A stretch of DNA of 64,000 nt from Uranotaenia lowii (lineage: Eukaryota > Arthropoda > Insecta > Diptera > Culicidae): NCBI RefSeq assembly GCF_029784155.1, contig NC_073693.1, forward strand, positions 352,551,117-352,615,116, in the 5' to 3' direction. Below, piece by piece: positions 22,150 through 35,317 of this stretch. Both the position numbers and the translations under genes were made by a program. The notes under the pieces are model-generated. The model saw only the letters and a list, made by a program, of their open reading frames with translations, was not told the DNA's origin and did not search any database. Within the stretch, counting starts at the first letter, position 1, and every line of letters begins with the position of its first letter.

Positions 22150-25100
22150 TACATACATACATACATACAAAATATATATAATATTTTGGGCTTGAACTGA
22201 GAAATACGATTTTAATAGAATTTCAGACGGTTTGATAGATCAACATCTCAACACCCACAAATCAACCAATAAATTTCTGTCAAAAAATAGAACTAAAAGG
22301 AAAAAAATACTGAATGATTGTTTCGAGTTTGAAAAGCAGAATCTCATGTTTAAAGAAATGATTGAAATCAGTTGGAAAGTTTTTGGTCTGAAACATGATT
22401 TTCAAATAATATTCCTCCAAATTCCAATATAAATCGTATTTTTTGGATCAAGCTTGAAATGTTGTACTTCTCGTAACTTTTGATCGAGCAGATATGTTTG
22501 TTTTATTTTTTAAAAATTCTTCAGCAAAACTTTAATGTTATGTCAGGAAGATATCCTGAGATATTGTGGTTTGATTGGTAAAATGTCCCGCTTTTCGGTT
22601 GTTTACCGCTTTTTCGAAAGTATCTGGCAAGTCTAATTCACCCTGCTATTAGCCATTCAAAAGTAAATTCTCAATTCGATAACTTATCATGTTTACCTCT
22701 TCCAAGAGCTTTTATTTGTTAGTTACTTATTTTGTTTCGTGAATAATTATATTTTTTTACATTTGATTAACATATAAGGAAAAACCAGTAACATTTTAAT
22801 TTTAATATGTTCAAATTGTTCAACACCTAGTTTCAATTTTAATTATTTTTTCACTTAGTATTCCAATAAAAAAAATCATGCCTTGTGATGCAAGTGTATT
22901 AAAACTTTTGCTGTTTATGAATTGGGTTCAGTAAAAATTCGCTTTAGCTTCTCGTTTCACTGTTTGTTATTGTTATTAGAAATTTTCCTTAATAAAAAAA
23001 ATCTACACAATTAGTTACAAAGCCTTGTATGGACAAATTTGAACAAAAATTGGAAAAGACAAAAGAAGTATTTTATATTTTTCCAGCCTTGTTTTAAAAA
23101 AAATCTCAAAAATTTAATCAGATGAAATATATGAAAAAAAAACTTACAGGTACAAACACACCCTAACATCGATTGAAAGCAACAGGATATTTGAGTCTGT
23201 AACGAAGAATAATGATCCCATATCGCTTTCAATTGCTGATGATCCATCCACAGCACAAGACAAACTATACAAGAAAGGTGTAAATGATGCCCATATTCCA
23301 ATTTATCCTATGTCGGCAATCTTAGCAATGGCGAAAGCCAGACAAAGACGAAAAAAATACATTCGTTATCGTGCGATCGGCTGTAATCAAATGAATTTTC
23401 CCAGCTCCCAGAAAATCAATCAGAAAGCTGCCAAAAACAATCCGTGGCCCGATTAACTGCCACAGCAGCGAAAGCGTTTTGGCTTCCCGGATCGTCCGGA
23501 TTGATTCCGATTCAAATGTCACCGACACAGGGCGAGGGAAAGCTTCACTTTCTGAGGAAGATTCTAATCTTCAAGTAGCTTCGGCATCAGTCAATATGTC
23601 GACTGACAACGTCGTCGTCGTCGGTGTTAGGGCGAAAATCTTTGGCTAGGATTTATCTTGTCCTCCCACGCTTTTTTTGTTTCCAGAAAAAGAAACTGAT
23701 AGATTGAGACGATACCGAAAACCTGCCAACAGTCGAAGGTTAGTAGAGAACTTTGCCTGGGGCCAAACCAATCAGACTGATTGAAAGCTTTCGATCCAAG
23801 TTTGGATCGAAAATTATTTTTGAACCCATCAAAGGTCGTTAATTCGTATGAAATATTTGAATTGAACAGGTGAGTTTAACGGCTGTATGCAAAAAAAATT
23901 ACCTCATAGAAAGGTTTTGATGGAATCGAACAAATTTTATCAACACAACTTAATACAATCAATTTTGAATCAGTCGAAACCAATACTGCATGGTGGTCAA
24001 TTATAAAACCTTTCATTCTTTGAAGTGTCGAAAATTCATGATATACTCAATCAACATAAAACCCCCAGAACAAATTCGGTTACTTACCTTCAATTTGGTT
24101 GGCCACAGAAGGGATCTCGAATTAAGCTCTGTAAAAAAAAACGAGAGAGAAAACATACGAAACAGAATTAAAAACAAATTAGTGAAGCGATATTTTTTGC
24201 TACACGCGACACAAACAGCTCGAGCTCGGAGCGCAACAAACACAAATTCAGTCATTCAATTAATCTAGATAAAAGCCACCTCCAAATGCAAAGTGGAAAC
24301 TTTGAGTCATCCCCCCTTACTTCCCAATGTCTCGTTCCATACTTCCGTTTCCCCTTCCCCCTAAATGGTGGGGGATGCATCAAAATCGGGAGAGATGGGG
24401 GTGGCGAAAACAATAATGGCTGCTGCCCGGAAAGCGCGCGCGAGTTGCAACTTTGTACCACCGGAGATATTTTTGCATCCAAATTGCCAAGCTTCCCACT
24501 GACTGACTGGTCTTCGTCGTCGTCGTCGCTAATTGAATTTCCTCGCCCGGAAACGTGATCCTATGGTGCCAGGATATACCTCTTACCAAGCAGAGATCGG
24601 TCGGTTGGTCCCTAGAAACGGACCAACCAACTTTGGATCCCGCGAACCGGGGAAAATCCCATGGAAACTACAACACTTTGGACCGGACGATTGGGTGGTC
24701 GGTTGCTTTGCTACATACATATGGCTGTGGGTTGGGTCCTGCCTAGGTGAGAGAAAAATTTAATTTTCTTTTCCTTCCTCCCGGTTAGTGAGGGGAAACC
24801 ACCGTTGAAGTAAAAACGTCACCGAAAGGAAGAGTGGGATGGAAAAGTGGAATTTTAAATTGATGAAAAGTTAGAAATCAGAAAAATTGTGTCGTGAATT
24901 GACAAACTAGGTCAGAATTATGACTGTAAATCAGTTCAACCCGGCTATTCTTCTAACGAGTCTGGCAAATCTGGGTATTTTTTTAACTGGAGAAATCCCA
25001 TAATCTAAAAGGTGTCCCATATCAAATTGCAAATGCTTTAGAAAATCACTTATCAGATATTCGGTCTTGAAAATTTGCAAAAATTAAGCTGTTTTCAAGG

Positions 25101-25474
25101 TATTGCTAATTTTTTCTGTAATTGAAAAATAAAAAAAGAGTCATTTAAAGAGCAATGAGGCAAATTAATGTTGTGCAAATTTTTTGAAATACACTCAATT
25201 CTTTAAATGAGACGTTCGAAAATAACTTGTAGTCGTGCTGCAACTGTGACTTTTGTGATTAAATGTTACTGCACAGCTCTGAGAATCAACAGAAGAAGAT
25301 AACAGTCAAATTTTTATCAGTAGTTAGAACCTACAAGCGAGTGTAAACAGTTTTATTTAAGCGGAACCTCTATTGCTCCGCTCAGAAAATAACAGAGCGG
25401 CTCCATACAAAATTTTTACCAAAACTCTTTCAAATGTTTTTTTTGCTATTTTTGATGATATTTCGTTAGATTAC
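22150..25474. other. Gene-free stretch with a GC-richer island at about 24240-24760
   Basis: The DNA is AT-rich to about 23300. At 23590-23640 there is a short (GTC)n run. The island 24240-24760 is balanced in composition, with a GCGCGCG tract at about 24437 and a (TCG)n run at about 24513. Its overlapping open frames of 63-92 codons lie in several frames without any motif. I see nothing that supports a coding exon. Conserved noncoding or intronic sequence is possible. Confidence 0.5.
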
Positions 25475-26610
25475 ACTAGTTTACAAAATTTTAAAAAAAA
25501 TCGTGAACTTGATTAACTGACCAACATTTTTAATGTAAAATCGAGCGCTGAATCCGAAAATGAAATTCAAAAAAATCTCAGTAGAACCGTTTTTGAGTTA
25601 TGTTCCGAATATGAAATTTCGAAAAAATTAAAAAAAGTTCTTATACTTAGATTAAAATATCTCGGACGGCATAACAGTAATTTAAAATCGCTTTTTTGCA
25701 TATTGAAAGTGAATAAGTCTTCTATCAATCATTTGAACACTGTTTTTGCGTTTGACCAACAGTATTGCTGATATTAGTGACTTTATGAGAAAAAAAATTA
25801 TAAAAAAACGCATTTTTTTTAGAGAAAATTTTGTTTCAACGAAAATTTTAGACTCGATGGTAGCATTTAAAAAATCTGATTTTCTTTTGTGCTTAAATGT
25901 AAATTCAAAACAAAGATTTCAAGTGGTTATTTATCAAAATCGGTTGAAAATTGAAGAAGTTATGGCTACTTTACCATAACTGAAATTTTTGGAGTTTTTA
26001 ATAATTTAACGAACCGCAGTACACTTATCATGGTATAGGAAGAATGAAACATGATAAATCTCACTCGCTCCAAGTCAAAACTATTTATTAGCTTTCCAGA
26101 AGGTCACATGCTAAGTTTCTGGAAGATCTGACCATAGGGAGGGGTTGCTAAAGTCTCGTGAATACAATTTTGAGTTATTTTGCCCGGAAGGAACGAACAA
26201 TATTGGTTTTTCATCAATAACTTTTTTCATCACTAGCCGATTGTTTTTTATGGTTAATTTTCTTAAAGCCTAAGTTGAGACAAACATTTCACCCGAAGAC
26301 TGTAACTCGATTGGATTTGAAACAGAAAAGTTATTGCGGCTCAAAGATTGTATTTTGGTCGAAAATTCTCGTATAAAACGCAATGCGTAAAAAGTACTCA
26401 TTGCGTGTTGAACAAAATTTGCGGCCTTGACTCTTGAAGTACAAGAAATTTCATATTTGAAGCATAACTCAAAAACGGTTCTACTGAGATTTTTTTGAAT
26501 TTCATTTTCGGATTCAGCGCCCGATTTTACATTGGAAATGACCTTTAGTGTACTGAGTTCAAAAATGCTGTAAACTAGTGTTATTGAGAAATTTCACGTA
26601 ATTACTATTT
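25475..26610. mobile_element. Inverted-repeat element with about 100-140-bp arms enclosing an older fold-back relative
   Basis: The left arm, about 25475-25620, and the right arm, about 26446-26610, are reverse complements at high identity. For example, CTCAGTAGAACCGTTTTTGA at about 25578 is mirrored by TCAAAAACGGTTCTACTGAG at about 26473, and ACACTAGTTTAC is mirrored by GTAAACTAGTGT. Between them, 26150-26345 resembles the left arm of the 20333-20925 fold-back (shared order: TTTTTCAT, CCGATT, TTTTCTTAAAGCCTAA, CCGAAGACTG, AAAAGTTATT). The inner AT-rich frame of 77 codons at 25746 is not convincing. Confidence 0.6.
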
Positions 26611-28599
26611 TTATAGCATTCAATACGTGTAATTAGCATCTAAAAGTGATTTTAGCAAACTTCTGCAAAAAACGATTTACAGTTTAAGCTCCATCTGCAA
26701 AAAAATGGACCGATTTTCATCACGAATACCATATTGAGATCATAATAGGGTGATTTGCTTTTCCTGAAAAATAAAACTGAATCATGTAAATTGGAATGAT
26801 AACTGATGAATGAAAGGTTTTTACGATTTTTTCTGCTGTAAAATATGTATCCAACGACAGTTCTAATTTTTCTTGTTTTTTTCGCTCAATTTGTGTGCTA
26901 ATTGTAAAACAAAACCTTAAGATCCCTTCTACGGTAAATAAGGTTTTACGTCAGAGCAAAACACTTTTCGAATCGGGTTTCTATACGAAACGATTGTTGG
27001 ACAATTTTAACACTATGGTTTTGGAAAAAAAATACGATCCGTACCAAACCAGAAAAAATATCGGATCGTGCAACAATTGGTCCGCTCAATCTGTTCCTGC
27101 CCCATTGTTGTACAAAAGTCCTCTGTAAGATTTCTATGGAAATTTCAAATTTATTAATATGTATACCTCCAAACATTTGTTTGGTTGTTTTACTGCTGAA
27201 ATAGCAATAAAATGATTGGAAGCAATGAATTGAATCTTGAATAAGCGCAAGGTCTTTTAAATTGTGCGGGAAATGAAAACTTTCATTCAAAAAGCACCAG
27301 AGATATACTGAAAGTTTGAAAACTGATTTTTTTTTTTTTTTGAAATATTTTTTGGATCTTCTTGTTTACATTTCATGTGAATCAAAAACCAAACCTAACT
27401 TGAACCCCAGAAATTCGATTGCATACAAAAATGATGTTCAACAATTGAACCTTTATTTAAAAACACTTTGTATTTCTATAAATATATTTTTACTATCTTC
27501 ATAAATTAAAATTTATGTTTGAGATTTTTTAACTCATAACTACAACAAAAAAAAACAAATCTAGACGGGCAACTTGTAATGTCTGAAAAGTGTCAAAATC
27601 ACTTAAACTGCTATGGTTTTGAAGGACTATTTTTTCATCAGATTTATTTTGAAATCCTTTATCCCGACCATTTACTCAACATTTAATGCAAAAAATCTAA
27701 AGATTGTTTTAAAAACCCTGTTTCTCATTTTTAAAGACGAAAAATCTTAAAAAGCTGTACCTATTTCATTTCAATAGCAAACCCCTTGCCAAAAAATTCT
27801 ACAGTTGGGAAGCTTGGACCCTAACTCCAAAAAAAAAACTCTAAATCGAAGGTTGGAAGACCCGGAATATAACTTATCATGTGCTATTTTCTCAGAAATT
27901 CAAATCTGCCGTCGAGCTAGACATTTAAGGGAAGCTTCATTTGGCTCTTATTATTCAGAAAAATAAACAGTCATAACTTCGTGAAACTTTATTCGATCAA
28001 AACAGTTTTTGAGCCGGAAAATTGTTGGGAAAGATTTCAATGTGACATGTGAAATGAATATTTCTTGAAGATTGATGAAATGCTACAGAGGTTACATTCA
28101 TCACCAATAATCCCACTTTCATGAAAAAGATATTCAAAATAAAATAATTTTTGAAAAGATACATTCAATGAACTAGACGAACGATTTGAAGCTTTGTGTA
28201 TGGTTGAGTCCCTTTTTAAGCATGAAATTGATATTCGTTAGTAAGAATCGACCGACTTCCAATTGAGTCCAAAAGGATTTATTTTCTAAAATCACATCTT
28301 CTTCATAGGGGTAAAGGGAGGCAAAATAGATCGCGTCTTTTTATCCTTTCACCAGTGAATAGGCATTTAAAAAAAGTTTATAAAACCTTTCAGATCATTC
28401 TATGAAATTTCAATGACATAAAATTTTACATTGGAAGGACATATAAAATAAAAACCACAATACTGGGCAAATAAGGTCAAATATCACTTTGCTCAGATGG
28501 CTCTGGTTAAATTCAGCGGCAGATGTGAATTTCTGAGGAAATTTCACGTGTTATAAATGCTATTCTAGACTCTCAAATCGGCGGCTTCGTGTTTTTTAC
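26611..28599. other. AT-rich DNA, no gene seen
   Basis: Open frames reach 114 codons at most (26946-27290, minus strand) but show no domain, signal peptide or splice context. No clear repeat recognised. Confidence 0.5.
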
Positions 28600-29067
28600 T
28601 GTTTTTTCGGTTTTACTGGTTTGCCTGGATATTTGATACAAAATTTAGAAAAAGTTCGGTCCGGCCCGGATTCCCAGTTTACATTGATAAAAGCCCGGAT
28701 TTTGCCCGAATTTATTAATTTTATATAGCAATCAAATAAAAAAAATAAATCGAGTCATGATATTTTTTTTATTTTTGAGTCCAAAAATAATTAGTTTTGC
28801 AAGTTTTATCAAAATAATCAAGAACTGTTTTTTTTTTTTTTTTTGGAAACCTTAATAACGATTTTTATCTCCTAATATGTTTCGTTGAAACAATTATATC
28901 AAACGATTTTTTTTAAATTTGGTTGGAAGACTCCTTGGTTTTGCCCAAATTTACCCGAATTTTGGGAAGAAAATTTTGAAATCAAATGACCGGACTATTC
29001 CAGGTTTGAAGCTAAAATTTCCAGGATTTGCCCCGCCCGAGTTCGTGCGGGAAAAATTCTGACAACC
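28600..29067. mobile_element. Diverged relative of the 21689 TTGCCAGA element
   Basis: It shares the order GGATATTTGATRCARAATTT, AAAGTYCGGTCCGGCCCGG, GCCCGRATTT and an end GGAAAAATTCTGRCAACC with the element at 21689-22147, at clearly lower identity. The right end again abuts TA (ACAACCA|TA at about 29067). The left end is eroded, so its start is approximate. Confidence 0.5.
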
Positions 29068-29599
29068 ATATTCATTAAACAAGCTTCAACTTTTCCGAAG
29101 CATCTTTAATGAAAAAAAACCAGCGCCTGGATAGTCTTCTAATTTATTCAGTCTCAACTAACACACTATTTTTAATTCCTCAGCAAGAAAGACTGCCCGA
29201 ATTTATCTTAGTTTTTGTTTCAACGATTGGCAAAAGTTCAACGAGTCCCCAAATTAAAAGGGTCTATATGTAGTTCTAGCTGATCCCGTACGAACTTCGT
29301 TTCGCTTCAAATCATTGGTACGTCAAAATGAGTTTAGAAAAAGAATTCGAAACATTCTTTCGACAATTTTGGGGAAAAAATTCAACAGTGTATAAAGTCG
29401 CTACTATTACTATTACTTGGATTCAAATTAAAATTTATGTGAGAGTGTTTTCTCGATCGGTTGCAAAATCTAGACATTATGGCAGAAACATGTACTATTT
29501 GTTTATGTGCACGACTCTTTTGCTTGACCTTCACACTTAAATTGGTATAAATTAATTGCCTCCAACAAAATTTTTGCACAAAACTCTGAACTTTCAATG
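29068..29599. other. Short gene-free interval
   Basis: A 70-codon frame at 29328 is the longest and shows nothing recognisable. No repeat seen. Confidence 0.45.
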
Positions 29600-30750
29600 A
29601 AACCCTCTTTTTCTGTCCCATGGCCCGAAATTCGATAATTGAAACCAATTTTACGTTCCTCAAAACTCCCTTGTGCCATTTTTCTTTTCAAATTATGTGT
29701 AAAATAACGTCAGGAACTTGAAAACAGTGAACAGTGAATATAGACGCCCTTTTCGCCGACCCTTGACACGGAACATGCTACCTGGAGTCAATTGCTCATA
29801 GTTTATAACCCTCATCTGAACATTTTTATCTCAATCCGATGCATGATCACGACAATATCGCAAAAACAGTGAGTAGCTGACATGGACGGCCTTTTTTTGA
29901 CCACGATTCAAAACTTGACACCTGAAATCAATTATCTTTTCTGTTAAACTCCCATGTGTCAATTTTCATTACAATTCTATGCTCAACCAAGAGAATATCG
30001 TAAAAACAGTGAACAGATAATAACCCCTTTTGCCGACCCCTGAGTCAAGATTTGAAACCTGAAAGCAAAAGAGCGTCCCTCAAAACTCCTATGTAGAATA
30101 ACGTTAAAATCGCAAAGACATTAAAGTTGGGTATGGACGACTCCTTCAGCCGACTTCTGATCCACAATTCAAAACTTGAAATCGATTGCTCGTCCCTCAA
30201 AACACTCATGTGCAAATTTTCATCACAATCCAATGAAAAATAAAGCCAATATTACAAAAACATTAATCAGTGAATATGGACGACCCCTTTTGCCGACCCC
30301 TGACCCTAAATTTGATAACTGTAATCGATTGCTCGACTCTCAAAACACTCATGTGCAAATTTTCATCACAATCCGGTGTATAATAACGCCAATATCGCAA
30401 AAACATTAATCAGTGAATATGGACGACCCCTTTGGCCGACCCCTGACCCAAAATTTGATAACTGCAATCGATTGCTCGTCTCTCAAAACTCTCATGTGCA
30501 AATTTTCAACACAATCAGACGAAAAATAACGTCAATATCACGAAAACAATATTTGTCTTGTATGGACGACCCCTTTCAGAAGGGGTCATCCAAAAATCTT
30601 AAAACATTTTTCATCCTTCCAGGACCTAATGAATATCCATGCCAAATTTCAGACCTCTAGCTCTTAAGACGGCTGAGTCTATAGAGGACAAACAAACAAA
30701 CAAACAAACAAACATACAGATAATTGCTTTTTATATATATAGATACCTAC
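29600..30750. repeat. About seven to eight tandem copies of a 143-bp unit with a (CAAA)n end
   Basis: The marker GGACGACCCCTTTTGCCGAC (with variants) occurs at about 29745, 29887, 30021, 30138, 30281, 30424 and 30567. The last three intervals are exactly 143 bp and earlier ones vary from 117 to 142. Each unit also carries TCAAAACWCTCATGTG and TTTTCATCACAATC. After the last unit comes a unique tail ending in (ACAA)n at about 30690-30712 and TTTTTATATATATAGAT at 30728-30743. The whole looks like a mobile element with internal tandem repeats of unknown class. Small frames of 62-94 codons repeat with the unit and are not genes. Confidence 0.75.
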
Positions 30751-31786
30751 TGCAAAAACTTTCGTGCGAAGTGTAAAAGTGTGTCACTCTTCATCTCATG
30801 ATTTTTTAGCTTCATTAGTTTTTTTTTCAGATTCCATCATCCGTGCGACCCTTAGTAAGATTGGAAACAAAACTGTGTCTTTTGATAAAAAAAATACGAC
30901 TTTCTGTAAACTGTACATTAGACCGCTGCAAGCTTTGTGTGTAAATTTCTAATTCTTAAATTTTTACACCTCCCATAACTTTTTTCGGTTGTTTTTGTTG
31001 CCAGATATAGCCATAAAAATTTTGGAAGCGATCCATTCAGTCCTGAATTAGCACAACGAATTTTAAATTTGTATGAAAATTATCGATGTTAAAAAAAAAT
31101 GTTTGTTTTCAAAAATATTTTTTTTTAATTGAAGCCTTTTTGACTGGTAATTTGAAAGCTGTGTAACCGTAGGATGAAATGAAAAAATCTAAAAAAAAAC
31201 CTGCTTGGCATAGCATCAAATAATTTAATAAACAATTCATGAAGTTATTAAAAGCTCTAGCAACCAAAGTCTGAAATTTTTAATCACTATTCATTGGATT
31301 TAGATTTTTTATTTTGAAATGGCTATAACTTTTTTCATGAAATGCTTAGCTACTTTTCATGTTACCAAAAACTGAAGCTTAAGAATAGTCAAAACCAAAA
31401 ATCAAAACCAATTTCATTTCAAGCTTAATTGAAATATCTGGATGATTTAATGTGCAAACATTGCTTCTTTCATACAAATTTCCATACGAAGTTGAAACGC
31501 TTTGCACTAACTCAGGAATCAACCTAATCATCTTGAATCTTTCACTGATGCTTGGTGACCCAAAAAGAATCGAAAAAATATATTGGAGTAAAAGGTCATT
31601 TTTAATCCAACTGTAAAAACATTTCTATGAATATATGAGAAATCTTGTCGAAAATAATGAAAATTATGTTTCTAAGCATTTTTTTAATATGAACATACCC
31701 AATTTTATCACTTTCACGAATTAGATATTCAAAACTAATAAAGAAGTTCAAAAGATGAATGCAAAATCATATTTTTGGATATTGGG
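30751..31786. other. AT-rich DNA, no gene seen
   Basis: No frame above 65 codons and no clear repeat. Confidence 0.55.
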
Positions 31787-31950
31787 CTTGTGATATAGCT
31801 CAGTTGGCAAGTCAGTTGCCTCATGAGCCGATGTCCGCGAGTTCGACCCCTCGAACACAGTTGTACCGGATAAGTTTTTCAATATCTGTCCGTCAACTGC
31901 ATCGTTGATATAAAGTCTCAAATGTCATATAACTGGTAACAAAAACGACT
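31787..31950 (+). repeat. tRNA-derived SINE
   Basis: A perfect A-box-type TAGCTCAGTTGG lies at 31796-31807 and a B-box-type GAGTTCGACCC at 31839-31849. TTGTG at about 31788 can pair with CACAG at about 31856 as part of an acceptor stem. The body continues with CGGATAAGTTTTTCAATATC to about 31950. No anticodon arm is evident, so it is a SINE with an RNA polymerase III promoter rather than a tRNA gene. Confidence 0.6.
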
Positions 31951-34321
31951 TTAATCTAGTCAAGAAAAAACCTTGGAAACACTCAAATGATAATTCCCCC
32001 AAAATTCAGACAAAAATGTAGATCATACATTCTAATGACTGATTATTATATATTTTTTGGTGACTCTTTATCAACCTAAGCCCGCATAACAATTCCTTTG
32101 GTGTGATTACTTATAATCACTTTACCCTCCAAGCATTCGAATATCATAGGAAGGAAGCTTGATTAACTTTCGATTATTTTTTCCAATTTAGTTTTCCTGA
32201 ATCCATTTCCAAGAGACGATGAAGTAGTGATTGCTGAGAAATTTATTAATAGCGACTGTTAATTCGTCCATCGGTGATTTTCTAAACAAATGTGAAAAAA
32301 AAAATTATCTAACTCAAATACTTATTTAAAGAAACCATTGAAAGGCGTTGCCCTTCCTAGAGTGCCAATTTCAAATCGACTTTCCTGTCAATGATAAGAG
32401 AACACTTTTTGGAAGAAATTCGATTCCATCATATTTAAAAGCCAAAATTTTCAGTTTTTGGCACATGTGATTAGCTATACAAACGATAAGAATGATTGAC
32501 ACAACTTTGAGTTAAAAATATTGCCTCAATTTTTTCTCCGAGTCTCATTCAGTGTTCAACAATAGTTCTGATGTTTTTTTAAATATAATTTGACAAAAAA
32601 AACACAACGTTTTTAATGAACTATCTTTCTATATTACTCAGCAGAGTAAAAGAGTAAATTTACTTTCTTCATAGAAAAAGTCACACCAAAGACAAATTTA
32701 CACATCAAGGTGGCTCCAGAGAGTAAATCTAATTTAATCAATAACCAGATTGTTGAATGAAATTACCATACTTTTTCTATTAAACACAAATTCCTCTTAG
32801 GTGGCTCCAGAGAGTAAATCTTAATTATCGATAGATTGATAGATTAGGGTGTTTTCTCGAAAGTACAGATTGTTTTGAAAAGTTGTTGTGCTAAAGTTTA
32901 CTGAAGTTCCATCGAGTTATTAAAAAGGAACAATTTTTACCCGTTTTGAGAAAATCAAACAAAGCAAATCCACCCATTAGTTGAAGAATGAAAGTTGAAT
33001 CTAATTCAAACAAAAAATGTAACCATTCATTGGTCGGTCATCTCGTTTTGTTTTCTTTACCTTAATGCTTCAGAACGAATGGGAATCGAAACTTAACCGC
33101 CGGAACCAACCGAATGAATGGCTAGATGGTGGTCCCCATCATTGTTCCAGTTCATTCAATTAACGGACGGGTAATTGCATTTACCCAGTAAGTGTTCGAT
33201 TTGAAATGGAAGACAGAAGTAGAAAAAAAAAAAGCTGCGATGTGGTTTCCAACTAAATGCGATTAGCTGCTTGTCTTACTTTCCGGATGAATTGATTGAT
33301 TCGTTAGACTGAGAGACATTTTACCAAAAAAAAATCATTTTAAGTAATTTTTTAGAAGAAAATTTATTCGACAGTCAATATCAAAACAGAATCAACATTT
33401 CTGGCTCCCTTAGTTTTTTTTCTCAATTTGAAAGGTACGTCAAACAAACCCACAAATAAGAAAGTTTCCGGCCTCCCACTCCGCGCAGAAATCTCGCTCA
33501 GTTATGTTTCTCACTTATTTCAGCTTGTTAGGTGGCCCATCAGTAAACTTTGGCCGAGGTTGTTTTCGTCTTATACGAAATTGCAACATTTTCCCGGAAA
33601 GATTGTTTTCCGACTGATTTTGGGCCGTATTATTTTCACACCCACCCACACCCAGCCCTCAGCAATTTCAGCTTCTCTCGGTTCAGGCTCAGGTGGAGTC
33701 GAGGTCAAAAGTTCAAAGGCAGTTGTGTGATTTTTTTTTCTCCGCAGCCCCGCACAGCTTCTGGTTTTCCTTGCAAGGCTAGGACTCAAACTGAGTACTG
33801 TGGAAGAAGTCGAAGCCTTCGACACACTTCCACGATCCACGAAAAATCCTTCCCGTTTTCCCTCGTAAAATGTGACGGTGTGTGTTTGTGTAAACTTTCC
33901 CACCACACGCGTCAGGTATTGCGGTTTACATGGTTGGTTGAGAAAATGTGCGGCGAAACGTGTGGAAAACTCCGGGCAATAAAGCGGTGAGCACTTCGGG
34001 TGGGCAATTTTGAGAGCAGAACGAAGAAGAAAAAATATTTCCCTGAGCCCCCTTTTCAGCTCCTGAAACCCGTGCATCCATCTAAGAACTGAGGGGGTTC
34101 TCCGAAGGGAGGTACCTAATCGAAAAATGCCAAAACCTTGATGGATGAATACTTCCGTATTTGCGTTTATATTTGATACAGAAAGGCTGCTGCTGTTATT
34201 GAGTACTGATTTCCGAGAATTTTTCCGTAAAGAAGAAAACATTTGGATTCGACTTAGTCATCCTATTAACATTATGCAGCTTTTCTGAGAATTTTTTTAA
34301 GTTGTTTTAAATAATTTTTAT
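31951..34321. other. Gene-free stretch, AT-rich then GC-richer from about 33440
   Basis: The left part carries two copies of GGTGGCTCCAGAGAGTAAAT 91 bp apart (32709 and 32800). The right part, about 33440-34250, is balanced in composition and holds a 223-codon open frame on the minus strand (33571-34242) overlapped by a 146-codon frame on plus. Neither shows a domain, low-complexity bias or splice signals, and a frame of this length can arise by chance. I do not call a gene. Confidence 0.45.
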
Positions 34322-35317
34322 TTTTTTGTGTCATTTTTTGTCATTTTGTGTCATTTTTAACATTTTTGGGTCATTTTTGTATTATTTTGTGTAATTTTTG
34401 TCTCACTTTTGTGTCGTTTTTGTGTCATTTTTGTGTCATTTTTAACTCATTTTTGTGTCATTTTTGTCTCATTTTTGTGTTGTTATTCTGCCGTTATTGT
34501 GTCATTTTTGTGCCACTTTTGTGTCATTTTTGTGTCATTTTTGTCTCATTTCTGTGTCCTTTTTGTGTCACTTTGTGTCATTTTTGTGTCATTTTGTGTC
34601 ATTTTTGGGTCATTTTAATGTAATTTTTGTGTCATTTTTGTGTAATTTTTGTGTCATTTTTGTGTCATTTTTGTGTCATTTTTTTGTCATTTTTGTGTCA
34701 TTTTTGTGTCATTTTTGTGTCATTTTTGTGTCATTTTTGTGTCATTTTTGTGTCATTTTTGTGTCATTTTTGTGTCATTTTTGTGTCATTTTTGTGTCAT
34801 TTTTGTCATTTTTGTGTCATTTTTGTGTCATTTTTGTGTAATTTTTGTGTCATTTTTGTGTCATTTTTGTGTCATTTTTGTGTCATTTTTGTGTCATTTT
34901 TGTGTCATTTTTGTGTCACTTTTGTGTCATTTTTGTGTCATTTTTGTCATTTTTGTCATTTTTGTGTCATTTTTGTGTCATTTTTGTGTCATTTGTGTGT
35001 CATTTTTGTGTCATTTTTGTGTCATTTTTGTGTCATTTTTGTGTCATTTTTGTGTCATTCTTGTGTCATTTTTGTCATTTTTGTGTAATTTTTGTGTCAT
35101 TTTTGTGTCATTTTTGTGTCATTTTTGTGTCATTATTGTGTCATTTTTGTGTCATTTTTGTGTCATTTTTGTGTCATTTTTGTGTCATTTTTGTGTCATT
35201 TTTGTGTCATTTTTGTGTCATTTTTGTGTCATTTTTGTGTCATTTTTGTGTCATTTTTGTGTCATTTTTGTGTCATTTTTGTGTCATTTTTGTGTCATTT
35301 TTGTGTCATTTTTGTGT
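34322..35317. repeat. 11-bp satellite (TCATTTTTGTG)n with some 9-bp units
   Basis: About 1 kb of the unit TCATTTTTGTG. The left edge (34322-34620) is degenerate (losses and gains of T, TAACTC and TGTAAT variants) and order increases to the right. Isolated 9-bp units lacking the GT (TCATTTTTG) occur at about 34803, 34940-34960 and 35068. Long frames with an 11-residue period (CHFCVIFVSFL) arise from the repeat and are not genes. Confidence 0.95.

Noticed and set aside
15309..31950. Functional tRNA genes at the three A/B-box blocks
   Set aside because: No block forms a proper anticodon arm, and two have poor acceptor stems. SINE heads explain them better.
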